From the NCBI GenBank assembly GCA_963070105.1, contig OY718805.1:6196001-6260000 (forward strand): DNA of 64,000 nt, read 5' to 3'. Each line of letters opens with the position of its first letter. The first letter of the stretch is position 1. Both the position numbers and the translations under genes were made by a program. This stretch comes from Litomosoides sigmodontis (Eukaryota; Nematoda; Chromadorea; Rhabditida; Onchocercidae). The notes under the pieces are model-generated. The model saw nothing but the letters and a program-made list of their open reading frames with translations. It searched no databases and was not told the DNA's origin. Below are positions 26,580-37,700 of this stretch, piece after piece.

Positions 26580-26581
26580 AG
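26580..26581 (+). promoter_or_regulatory. lec-1: Splice or trans-splice acceptor before the galectin start
   Basis: A TATTTTCAG acceptor ends at 26581. It sits 35 bases upstream of the ATG at 26617-26619, giving the mature 5' leader either by spliced-leader addition or by cis-splicing from the donor at 24745. Confidence 0.5.
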
Positions 26582-26616
26582 CTGCATTATCTCTCGTTTA
26601 TAACAAACCTGAAATT

Positions 26617-29288
26617 ATGGCCAATGAACATGAAACGAATTATGTGAGTTTTAGCTGACGTAGATTTTCTCTTAAAAAACCACTTAGTCATAACTAATTC
26701 AGTTTGGAAACTCGGAAACCTGAATTTCAAATCTCGGTATAACACGCATTTAAACTATTTGAGCAACAGCCGATACATTATATTGGAGTGTCAGTTTCAT
26801 TTCATTTCCAATAATAATAATAAGACACTTTAAGATTTTACGTGGGAACAAGGATAATTTATTGAAGCTTTATTGCTTAACGAGTAGCACACGCATTATC
26901 TTTTCTTCCCTATATTGGCGTTGAAAACATTTTCAAGCTTACGAAATTCAAATCTCTTTCTTCAGCCGGTGCCGTACCGAAGCAAACTAACTGAAGCTTT
27001 TGAACCTGGGCAAACGCTTTTGGTAAAAGGTAGAACGGCAGAAGATTCTGTAAGGTAATATATCGTTTTCATCTCTGTTAGTACAAATGGCAGGGAATGA
27101 TTCCTCCAGTGATTCTACTGAACATCAGTATAATTTAGGTTTTCAGATTTCCCTTAGTTGCTATTACCGACACGCTATAGTGTATGTGCATGCATCGTAA
27201 AGCACACAATATTTTCATTTACATTCATTTATAACCTTGTATAGTTACCACTCATGTTCGAACAATTTTTAATTTAGGATTAACCGAAAAATGCTGAGTT
27301 TTTGTAATTCTTTTGACGAACCAAAAAGCCTACTGTAACTTTATTTTTTGTCCATGTCATAAATAGTAATTTTGCAGATTCACAATAAATTTACACAACA
27401 CTTCAGCGGATTTCAGCGGCAATGATGTTCCGTTGCATATGTCTGTGCGTTTTGATGAGGGGAAAGTTAGTAGTTCATTGATAATTATGCATCTTACTAT
27501 CTGTTCATTCAAAACGAAAAAAATTTGAAAATCTGGACAGCGATATTGAAGCGTCGTCAAGATTAGTGTTGATTTTGTTTTACAGATTGTGTTCAACACA
27601 TTCACTAAAGGGGAATGGGGTAAAGAGGAGAAAAAAAGCAATCCTTACAAGAGGGGAGATGACATCGATATTCGAATTCGTGCGCATGACAGTAAATATA
27701 CAATCTCTGTTGATCAAGTAGTTTTTTTTTTTTGTCTCTAATTCAACTTAAAAACTGTTCATATCTCACTACACTAACGTTGCGTAGCAAAGCATCACGT
27801 ACATGTTCGAAATAACGATAGACCCACTTCAACCTCATTCTGTGAGTAGTTATATCACGTCCTCTGCGAGACGATTTCCAAATATTCATTTACATTCTTT
27901 TCGAAAATTATGACAAATACTACATTCGTTTTTTAAAAGCAAATTGAAAGAATAGGAATATCGTATCCTAGTGTCTATATTAAATCCCTTCTTAAATGAT
28001 ATATCTCATCGATGCCCATTAGATGAGGGAGGGAATGGAAATATTGCAAGCAAAAAGTTCTCTGTGAGTGCAAATTGAAATTTTAGTCCTCACAAGTGTA
28101 GTGCACTATTCATTTTGCAGAAGGAAGTGAAAGAGTATGAACATCGTGTCCCACTCTCGTCAGTGACGCATTTCTCGATTGATGGCGATGTACTCGTTAC
28201 ATATATCCATTGGGGAGGCAAATATTATGTAAATATTTTTGACCTTTTTGTTTTTTCATGTTTCTTTGCAAAAAAATTTCTCCATCTGTTCCAGGCAAAA
28301 ATGAAATGATATTAGTTTGGATTTCTCATAGGTCCATTATGAATAAGTAATTGCAATGCTAAATTTTTAATCGGAATTGTTGAAAGCGAATTGAATGTAC
28401 AAACGTTGTTCAAAAGTTCATGAAGATTTACTGGACTGTTAAAATTTTTAAAAACCTTTCGTTTACAGCCGGTCCCGTATGAAAGTGGATTAAGTGGCGA
28501 AGGTTTGGCGCCAGGCAAATCGTTATTCATTTATGCTGCACCAGAAAAGAAAGGGAAGCGTTTCCACATCAATCTACTCAAAAAAAATGGTGATATTGCA
28601 CTTCACTTCAATCCTCGATTCGATGAAAAGGCTTGTTTGCATTTTCTCATATTAGCAAGCTTAAAATCTTCTATTTCATAGTAATTCACGTATTCCCACT
28701 AATTTTAAACTTTTTGAAGTTGAAAGAGGGTATGAAATTGGAAATAAAACAGTTAGGAATTAAGTTTTTAGCCATACTGGTTTTACAGACATGTTTTACA
28801 AAAACTCCTTGATACTGATAACATGTTTCTACATGGTACGTCGATATAAGAGAATATATGAAATAAGGTGATATGATTCATTTTTAGGCGATAGTTCGTA
28901 ATTCACTAATTGGCGGTGAGTGGGGTAATGAGGAACGTGAAGGAAAAATGATCCTCGAGAAAGGAATCGGTTTTGATTTAGAAATCAGAAACGAGGAATT
29001 AGCCTTTCAGGTTCCGTCATTTGCAATTTGAAATCATTACCGATGTCAATTTCTGTGGAGTTATGTTCAACATCTATTTGAAGTACAAAAAAAGTGTTAT
29101 GTCCACGGCATGAACTACAAAATATTCATGATGAATGGAATGTAGTGAAGTGGTTGAATAATTGTAATTTCCAGATATTTATTAACAGCGAGCGATATAC
29201 AACATTTGCTCATCGCTTGGATCCACACGAAATCAATGGTCTTCAAATTGGTGGCGATCTAGAAGTGAGCGGTATTCAAATGCGCTAA
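26617..29288 (+). CDS. lec-1: Tandem-repeat galectin (32-kDa beta-galactoside-binding lectin, LEC-1 type)
   Basis: Exons 26617-26643, 26966-27054, 27378-27465, 27586-27717, 28121-28228, 28469-28630, 28888-29010 and 29175-29288 give 280 residues ending at TAA. Two galectin domains lie in tandem: CRD1 (about 10-145) with FTINLHNTSADFSGNDVPLH, VRFDEGK and GEWGKEEK; CRD2 (about 146-280) with FHINLLKKNGDIALHFNPRF, IVRNS and GEWGNEERE. Each starts with PVPY. CRD2 keeps the full sugar-binding set (H, NPR, N, W, E, R); CRD1 has SVRF where NPRF is usual. There is no signal peptide, as expected for galectins, which leave the cell unconventionally; in parasitic nematodes this protein is abundant at the cuticle and in secretions. 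The exon ending at 28630 must be followed by a GC donor. Polyadenylation signals follow at 29469-29484. Confidence 0.97.
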
Positions 29289-29468
29289 AACTGATTTGCT
29301 GCGGCAGCTAAATTTTCTTTTCAAATACTTAAAGCTGAAATCACCGTAACTATTCCTTGGCAAAATTTTCCAGGGAAAGTTAGAGTGGTTTTTTTCTAAT
29401 GTGGTGGAAATGCCAGTCTTCCGGTTTTTTAGAGCTTATAGTTAAGGACGCATAAACTTGTTTAAGCG

Positions 29469-29484
29469 AATAAATCGGAATAAA
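29469..29484 (+). terminator. Polyadenylation signals of the galectin gene
   Basis: Two AATAAA hexamers (29469-29474 and 29479-29484) about 180-195 bases past the stop codon. Confidence 0.7.
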
Positions 29485-31711
29485 CTTTTTGATGTTAAAA
29501 TTATAGTTTACCTACTACCAACACTCATTCCGCACCCTACAGCCATTTCAATGCAGCATATTTTTCGTGTGGGTTTTGAAATTGCTTACATAATATTTAT
29601 TCCAAAATAGAGGATCAATCCGTAATTGCTATTTTTACTTGTGGAAATCAATCCAATAACAGTTGTTCAATTTCCACTTCACTTGCTAATGAACTGCATT
29701 TGTACGTTGTTTCTGACAGTAAAGTAACTTTTTAACAATACATAAGATTACTCTTATCATTTATTTTGTATAGATGATAGGGTTGGTTTTCTAACTCACA
29801 GTTTTTTGTTACTGAATTTCCTATTTACTCCTGGCTTCATATTCTTTAGCGCTCTAAATTGGAATCAATAGCTTTCATAGTTCATCCCCAATGTATCTTC
29901 CATTTGCAAATGTACTGATTGTATCGGAGGACGAAAGCAATTTAAATGGCAAAATTGCTTTATTTTTCATCCATCATTAAACTAACTGCCACTTTGCATC
30001 GTCGTTATGTCATTATCATTCATCCCTAACCCTATTGATTCATCAGCTAAATGGTTTTTCTGTTGTTATTTCAATAGTTTTGCTTCATTTTTACCATCTT
30101 TTGCTTGTTTTCTTATTTTCTATTTTACTCGATTTAATTTTCTTGTCAGCACATTCTCGTGTCACCACATTTTCTTACAAGCAGAACTACAAATATAATA
30201 AAATCTACCACTCTTATCTGATGATTAAATCAACTTAGTGTGTAGTACTCAAAGGAAAAGTGGTTTTTTTTTCTTTTTTCATTGGATGTTATATTTGTGG
30301 TTATCGGATATACGATGAATAATACTATTTTTTGCCATCCATTTTATCGTATTATTTCAATATATTTCAACCTTTCTCTCTCGCTCTTTTTGTCCTGTGC
30401 ATAAATTGAAAGTCATATAATAAATGAATTCTAATATTCTACTTGCATATTTGGCACTATTGTGATTAAAATAGAAATTTTCTCATTGTCATCCTTAGAG
30501 TGTTTGTTTTTAAATTAGAGATGGATATTAAAAAACAAGACATCTTCATAAATAGAGAAACTTGGAACTGGAAGGTATGTTATATTGTTGTTTTACAGAG
30601 TGATTGAAACGAAATACCCCGTCGTACTGAAGCGCATTCGTCGTAACGGGAAGACTAGATCTGCAGCTGGCTTCTCCATGAAGTAACGAATGAGAAATGC
30701 TATTTTCTCGTTTATAAAATATCTAAATGAAATATCCCACCAATCATCATAACAGATCAAACTCGATCTATTGTTAAGTTCTGTGAGGACGAAATTGAGA
30801 TGGAAATTAAAACTAGAATGCATGCTATCTTTTCATTTATAAAGTTACAAGATGAAACATCTGGTCGCATTCGAGTGGCGATTGTAATGGTAAGATTTGT
30901 TGGATGTTACTGACTTCTTTGGTTTTGTGGAGAAGAGTGCCGTTAATGATGGCGACCACTATATGTTATCTTTTCAAGTTAGCAAAGCCTAAGAGAAACA
31001 AGCACATCTCCAGCGTATTTCTACTGAAGTTGGGGATGTCCCGCACCTATTGTTTTTTCATGATTATCATCTCGATGATGATCGATCATCAGCACTCATG
31101 ATTTGAATGTTGATTTCTTGAGGGGGTAGAAGAATGTTAATTGATAAAATCATGATAAGTTAACTTATGCAGCAGGAAGAAATTCATCTGGGAATCACCC
31201 AAAAATGATGTTTCCAGGTTGGCTATTTGTTTGATAATTCCCATTCTGTTTCATTTTAATATATTGCAACTTTCTTATACTCTTATCAATTCCTTCAGAA
31301 GTTTCACCTTTAGCTTTTGTTGGATTTTGAAAAAACCCGCAAATTTTCTTTCGCAATTGATGAGGGAGATTGGGCAAAACGGGCTGTAGATTTTTCTTCA
31401 TTCAACAGTTCCCTTTTGTGTTTCCCCTTGCTTCATGCTCTTTTCAATTAAGGTGATGTCAATGCCAAAAAGTATTTATATTCACTTCTCATCAGTTTTT
31501 TTCCAAATTTCAATTCCCTATTGGTTCACATGTAACTGGAAGTTTCGCTGGGCTTGTTCAATGATCTAAAGACGATATGGAATTGGAATAAGGTTGCTAT
31601 CCTATCCAATTCGAAAGAACAAATTTGCGCTCCCAGAACTTTCGGAGGAAATGAATACGATTGCAACTAACAGAAGCACTGATGCTACTATAGTGAAAGC
31701 CTTGTGAAAAT

Positions 31712-31755
<44 letters not shown>

Positions 31756-32409
31756 CGCTGGCTTCCGGCCAAAGTGGATCAACCTGAAATGAGTTACTAA
31801 CATGAACTTTTCTGTTTCTTCCTATACAAATTTAAATAGTAAGTTGCTCCTGGAAATTGTCGCAAGCGTCCGATCCCTGTTACTGTTAATTGGCGGCGTT
31901 TTATAAAATTATTAGTGTTAGTTCGAAATGCACACATGGTTGCTATCTTTTGCAATTAACTTTACATTCCTTTGTATAAATGCCTCCTTTCTCCACTTAT
32001 TTGCTTCTCATTTCGCTGTGCAATTTAGCTATGACCAGATTATCTCGTGTAGTAGGAAGTCACAGAGGGATCTTCATCAGGAATTTACATGGAGATGTTA
32101 CGAATCATTGCAGACTAATGTTAACCATCTCACTTAGAGCTCTGGAAGTTCACTGTACTTCACTCGTTTCAATATTTACAAATTCAATTCCTGACGGAAT
32201 CATTCGAAATAAATATCCCAAATGTTTTACTTAGCCTACAATTGAAAATACCATGTGATAAAGCAATATAAAGTAAATTGAATGCTTCAAATTTCGCTTA
32301 TTTTATTCTGTGATAGCTTCAAAGCGGGTGGTTTTTTTCTTCCGAGTTTTCTGCAACTTTTATTTTCGAATTTCTTAATTTTTGAATCTAAAACAAATGC
32401 GATTATAGG
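29485..32409. other. Intergenic region with an AC microsatellite
   Basis: No coding exon supported. AT-rich, with short frames of 60-76 codons lacking any domain. A CA/TG dinucleotide run lies at 31714-31752. Confidence 0.6.
31714..31752. repeat. (AC)n microsatellite
   Basis: About 39 bases of uninterrupted AC dinucleotide between the galectin and the secreted-protein gene. Confidence 0.97.
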
Positions 32410-33706
32410 ATGTGGTTCACCTTGTTTTCTCTAGTTAACCTATTTTTTGTTGAACAAGCGGGCGGAAAAGTTTTGAATAGGAGAGTTCCCGTGCCCGACA
32501 ACGATAATACATTACAGGTATCTTCAAATCATGCCTTTCTGTACACTTCTCGTACATTAATGCCTTTCATTATTTTCACACTAGTATAATTTGCTTCTTA
32601 TATTCAAAAAATCTAATTTTTCAATGTGTGACAGAAAACTGCAAACTCTGGTTGCTACCTGTTGCAGATGTTCTCAATACTTTTGTTCATAATGGAATTG
32701 ATAAAAATCCAAATCAGTGATTAATTTAATTGCCATTTCTTTTGTTAACAGTAAATAATTGATTCGGAGTTGTTAAGATGATAAACTGAATTATATAGAT
32801 ATATAAAAGGAAGGTGACCTAAAGACCAGCTGTAAGAGGAGAGTTACGTTTACGTTTGACTTTATCATTGATACTACATATATTAGGCTTTTAAACAATG
32901 AATTGGTTAAACTTCTATTTTATGACTAGTAAAATTATTTCAGCAAATAGTGTACAGATCGGGAACGCTATATGCCAATTCAAAACTACCTAATTCCGAA
33001 ACCAATTGGTGGATACCAGTACCAGGTGTGGAATTTTAATATTACTTGAAATATCAATGTTGAGACACTTTATGCCATCATGAATTTTAGGTCAACCACT
33101 AAAAGCAACAGTAATACGAACTTATAACAAAGAGACGAAAAAATACTACGCCACGTACAACTTTTTCCAAACAAATGCAAGGAGCCTATGTAGCAAAAGT
33201 GTATGTATCAATCGAAGTGTATCACTTCTTTTTTTCGATCATATGTACTATTAACATTGAAAATCCAATCCATAATTAGTAGGGGAAAGTGATTCGGTGG
33301 TTCTGAATTTAAACTGTTCTTTTTTTACAGATAGTACCACTAAACAATTTGAAAACTTGTGAATTGGATACTCCAGTAACGCAACATCAGGTTATTTAAT
33401 TTTGTATAAGTTCGTACAAGTGGAATATTTCTATAAGTTGGTAGCTTTCCAAGTTTAGATTATCAAAATCACAAAAACTGTTAATGTCAAATCAACTGTT
33501 TCTAGGAAGCTCAACCCTTTCACATCTTCATCCCCTCATGTTGATGACTTTTTGAGTGCGAATGAATACGCTGAAATTTTTTTGAACAGGAATGCAATCT
33601 AGCGTTTGCGTGGAATGAAGGCGACTGGGAGACGGTGGAAATCGAAGGCACATGCGACTTCAAGTCAATAGCAAAAAATCAAGTCAAAGCACATCGAAGC
33701 AATTGA
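32410..33706 (+). CDS. Small secreted cysteine-containing protein, family not recognised
   Basis: Five exons, 32410-32517, 32944-33025, 33091-33200, 33331-33390 and 33590-33706, join in phase into 158 residues (stop TGA 33704-33706). The first 17 residues (MWFTLFSLVNLFFVEQA) look like a signal peptide, followed by GGKVLNRRVPVPDND. The mature part has four cysteines (about residues 97, 110, 122 and 142), enough for two disulfides, and is rich in aromatic residues (NWWIPVPG, KKYYATYNFF, FAWNEGDW). No membrane segment is seen after the signal. An AATAAA follows at 33787-33792. I do not recognise the family; the small size, signal peptide and cysteines suggest an extracellular nematode-specific protein. 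The five clean GT-AG junctions make it a real gene rather than a chance frame. Confidence 0.8.
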
Positions 33707-33786
33707 ACGCTTTCTGAAAAGGGCAATGTTAAATGCGTACATGACACTATATTGCGTGTACGCTGCTATATGCATTTTTTCGAAAG

Positions 33787-33792
33787 AATAAA
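33787..33792 (+). terminator. Polyadenylation signal of the secreted-protein gene
   Basis: AATAAA 81 bases past the stop codon at 33704-33706. Confidence 0.7.
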
Positions 33793-33799
33793 CGTCATA

Positions 33800-34744
33800 T
33801 AATTCTCGCCTCGAGCATTACATTACCACTTCCACGTATACACTAATATAGCCTTTTGTTTCTAACCACAAATAAACCTATAAAATCTGTGTCAACATCA
33901 TCATCAAAAGACACCCATACTCTGTTACCGTATTTCTTCCACGCACACAAAGCGTGCCTGACATTGTACTGTGAGAAAACGCATCTGAGTATGCTAATTC
34001 TCACGACACACAAGCGAATGTATTCTCTCATTGCGTGCAGTAGAGGTACGTTGATAGGGCTACACATGATACTATGAAACAGATATAAAGTTCTTGCTGT
34101 ACCCAGCATTATGCAGGCTTCCTGCTACCAACTTCAACTGAAGATAATCTGCGCTTCCATATTCCATGTGACAAGTATTTTAGACAGCAGTGCTCGTTAT
34201 TCCTAAAATGATCAAAAAGGCACATGTCACTGATAACAGCATGGCGCCCGGTAATCAGCTACCCCCCACTCTTCATCATTCAGATAGCAAGCAGGTCTAC
34301 TACTACGCTCAGTGACACATTGTTCGCTTCCTACAGATAGTCGGTTAGGAGTTACGTGTACGTAAGAGCAGTACATGGAAATAAAACGAAAAATAATCGA
34401 AACTCAACCATATCTCTGCAACATCCCCTCAAGTGCGTGGTGACCAATGTTGAACAGAAAATATGCAACGGAAATGCAACACGTAACTCCTAACAACACG
34501 ACTATTCTCCAGGATGGAATGACGGTCGGTGCTGATATAAGTGAACGGGAGACATATTAGGTTGCGCTATGATTGTTTTGTTACTGTTGATAACTGCTTG
34601 TAAAGCGAAATTTACGGATCCTGCAGTAGAGATCGTATGTAAAGGTGCTTAGACCAACTGTGAACTAAGTGTTGCCAGTAATTTTCAAATCGAAAGAAAT
34701 ACTCCAAAAGGAAGTCTTGTATAGGATAAATAATTGTTTTTCAG
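33800..34744. other. Intergenic stretch before ehs-1
   Basis: Slightly less AT-rich sequence with overlapping frames on both strands at 33843-34109 that show no domain. It precedes a TTTTTCAG acceptor ending at 34744, so the ehs-1 promoter and outron are expected here. Confidence 0.5.
34743..34744 (+). promoter_or_regulatory. ehs-1: Candidate trans-splice acceptor of ehs-1
   Basis: A TTTTTCAG acceptor ends 41 bases before the ATG at 34786-34788; no upstream coding exon is needed because the EH1 domain starts normally after this point. Confidence 0.5.
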
Positions 34745-34785
34745 GTACTTCAAAGTCTCTCCCCGATCTACTTAGGTGTTAAGCG

Positions 34786-37700
34786 ATGAATATCTCAACA
34801 GCTACGATCTCACAACCGTATACTTATGTCTATGAAAATTTATACAAAGAGGTTTGCTCCAATTTTCATCTAATTATAAAGCCCAACGTAAAGTCTGGTG
34901 TTGACTAGCAAGTGTGAGGAGAAGATGGTTGATCACTATCCTGTGATTTTTTCATAGGAATCACTTCGACTTGTGCATCTCCTGTAATTAGCTTTTAAAT
35001 TGTTTCCTATTGACTGTTTTTCTGTCACGTTTCAGCTAATAATTGAATCGAAATATTTCAGATGAATATGAGAGGCAAAGATGTTGTGCCGGCACAGGAA
35101 GCAGCAACATTTTTGAAACGATCCAATTTGAATGTTACGAGTTTAGGCCAGGTGTTGTATTTTCTAAGCCAATTTAAAAGTGCGTTAACGTCGCAATTGG
35201 TGTTTTGTTATAATGATCATTAAGAAACTCCAAAAAGAGTTTTGGATTGTTTGGAGGTTTTCAATATGTTCCAAAACAATAGCCACGAAATCACAGAAAC
35301 ACGGAATGTTGTTTCTTACCTTTTTTCAGATCTGGGAATTGGCTGATTACAATCGAAAAGGTTGCTTAGATAAAACTGGTGCTTTTATTGCATTTAAACT
35401 GGTGGCAGCTTGTCAGCAAGGACAACCTATCTCATGGAATTCTTTGCTGCTTAAACTAGAGCCTCCGTCCTTTGCATCGAGATCTGCTACGCCCTCTATA
35501 CCTAATTTTAGCTTCGCTTCAACCGGTTTTAACAATAACTGGGCAATCAGTCCAACAGATCAAGCGAAATATGAATCAATCTTTGATGGTTTAAATCCAA
35601 TTGAAGGAAAATTGCCTGGAAGTAAGGTAATGTATATTTATTTGGCAAAGAGATCATACGGATCTTACCGTAACCCATTGCGGGTTTCTGATGAGTACAC
35701 AGCTGTTGCACTCTTTCTGAAGTCAGTAAGAATTACTATTGTATTAGTTCTATTCGGCGTCCTAAAATTAATTTTGTTTTTCTCTGTTTCATTATATAAG
35801 TTTTATGACTGCTTTATTATATAATTAGTTTAATGATACTGCAAGAAAGTTAATGATGGTTATTAGTCTTCCTTATTCATACAGAATGCATTAGTCTTCT
35901 TGTTAATCTTCATGCGAAATTTCGTCCCACATTTTTTATTTGATAGTTTTTTAGATACGTCCTGTACTACTGAATTCAGGACTTCCAAGTACATCACTGG
36001 CGAAGATATGGGAACTGGCAGACATGGATAAGGTTAACAGATGATTGCAATCTAATTAACTTGATATTCTTTCAACATTTACATCATTTATTACTTACGC
36101 TGAGTTTGCATTGGTATGTCAAAAAATTTAGGCTGATACAGTGAGAACAGGGTTTATTAAATTAATGGCAGTTTTATTAAATTGTTTATTAATGATTTCT
36201 TTGGATACAATCACATTTGACCTATCATCTATCTCAGACCACCCGCATTGCCTCACTCACAGTAAAATTGTCGCACATGTAATGAGTGTTTTAAAATCAT
36301 ACTCGCTTCAATTTCTGTTCAGGATGGCAAGCTCGATCGTATTGAAATGTCTGTTGCACTACACTTGGTTTATTGTGCCCTGCAAGGAGAGCCAGTACCA
36401 AGTGTCCTACCGCCATCTCTAATTCATCCAACAAAACGTGAAATTGCACAACTTGCCTCAACCATTCCTGCGGTTCCGCTGCCTCGTAAGATTTATCAGA
36501 TGTTAAAACATAATTTATGCTACCATCACCATGGTTTGAACCAACGAAAAATTATAGATAAATGTTTTCAATTTTTAATGATTTTGTGTAGAATGGAGCA
36601 GTGGTCGTCAAAGAACTGGTTCAGTAGTATCCTTAGAAGGTTCTGAACAACCAACGTCAGGATCTGAGAGAGTGCGATCACAAAGCGTCCAACCGACAAG
36701 TGCTGCCACCCTTTTTGTTAGTTTCATTTCTTCCCGATGTTTTTTGAGCTCTACTTGTGAGTGAATTGTTTGTAATTTGTATCCTCGTTGCAGCCTGCAC
36801 GACTTTCATTATCACCTGCTACTGCATGGCCAGTTCAATCAACTTGTTATGAAGCTACTTTCCAACAGGTACTTTTAAAGTTCTATATATAATATTTCTC
36901 TTTCAATATTTGAAGTATTTCCATTTTCAACACATCAATTTTTACTTGCCTAATTTCAGCCGCTTCTGTTTAGATTTCTCTGCTCTAGTGGACATCTTTC
37001 CGTGACATTCACATATAATTTTTGTAATGTTTCTTTCTAGGAAATTTTGCAGTTTAGGCTGTTCTAATTGAGCATTGCAGGCAGATTCTGACCACGATGG
37101 ATTTGTCTCAGGTTCAGATGTCCGTGATATTTTGCTTGCTACAGGTATACAGCAGAATGCATTGGCGTTGCTTTGGTCGCTTGTGGATCTGAAGAAAAAT
37201 GGAATGCTAAATTTGGAACAGTTTTCATTGATGTAATTTTTCTTTAATTTAGTCCACAGAAACCCAGAAAAGGATGGAATTTTTAGCCGTATATATGCTA
37301 TAGTGAATTGCATGGAAACTTTCTTTAGTATGTATCTGATTGAAAATCATAAACGAGGAAAGCCCATACCGTTTGCATTGCCGCGGAATTTGGTGCCGCC
37401 TTCTTTTCGAACAGTTGAATCCTGTGCAGCCAGTGTAGCGAGTGGATATACCATGGTAGTTTATTTCATTACTTTTAGTGCGACCTGGTTATTGTGCTAG
37501 CAGAATTAATTTTGTGAAATTTTACAACGAGCGGAACTTGCTTCTTAAGATCGATCTAACAATAAAAGGACGCTATTTCGGAATAGTTAAAAATTTACTT
37601 CCTTTAATAATTATACTCATAAGTTACTGTGACGTCGGGAAAGAGTTGGTTAAACTTCAGCAGAATACAGCACCAACTGGAAATGAAGAACTGGATGCAT

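Larger units (their letters stand above)
20700..26616. other. Divergent intergenic region between dynein light chain (-) and galectin (+)
   Basis: About 5.9 kb without a recognisable coding exon. It contains trinucleotide runs at 22870-22956, a purine run of GA repeats at about 23710-23723, CT-rich segments near 23215 and 24455, and a strong donor at 24745. Because genes diverge from it, promoters for both sides are expected. Confidence 0.6.

Noticed and set aside
30521..30574. Short + frame MDIKKQDIFINRETWNWK ending at a GTATGT donor
   Set aside because: No upstream support, and the next acceptor leads directly into stops; too short to call.
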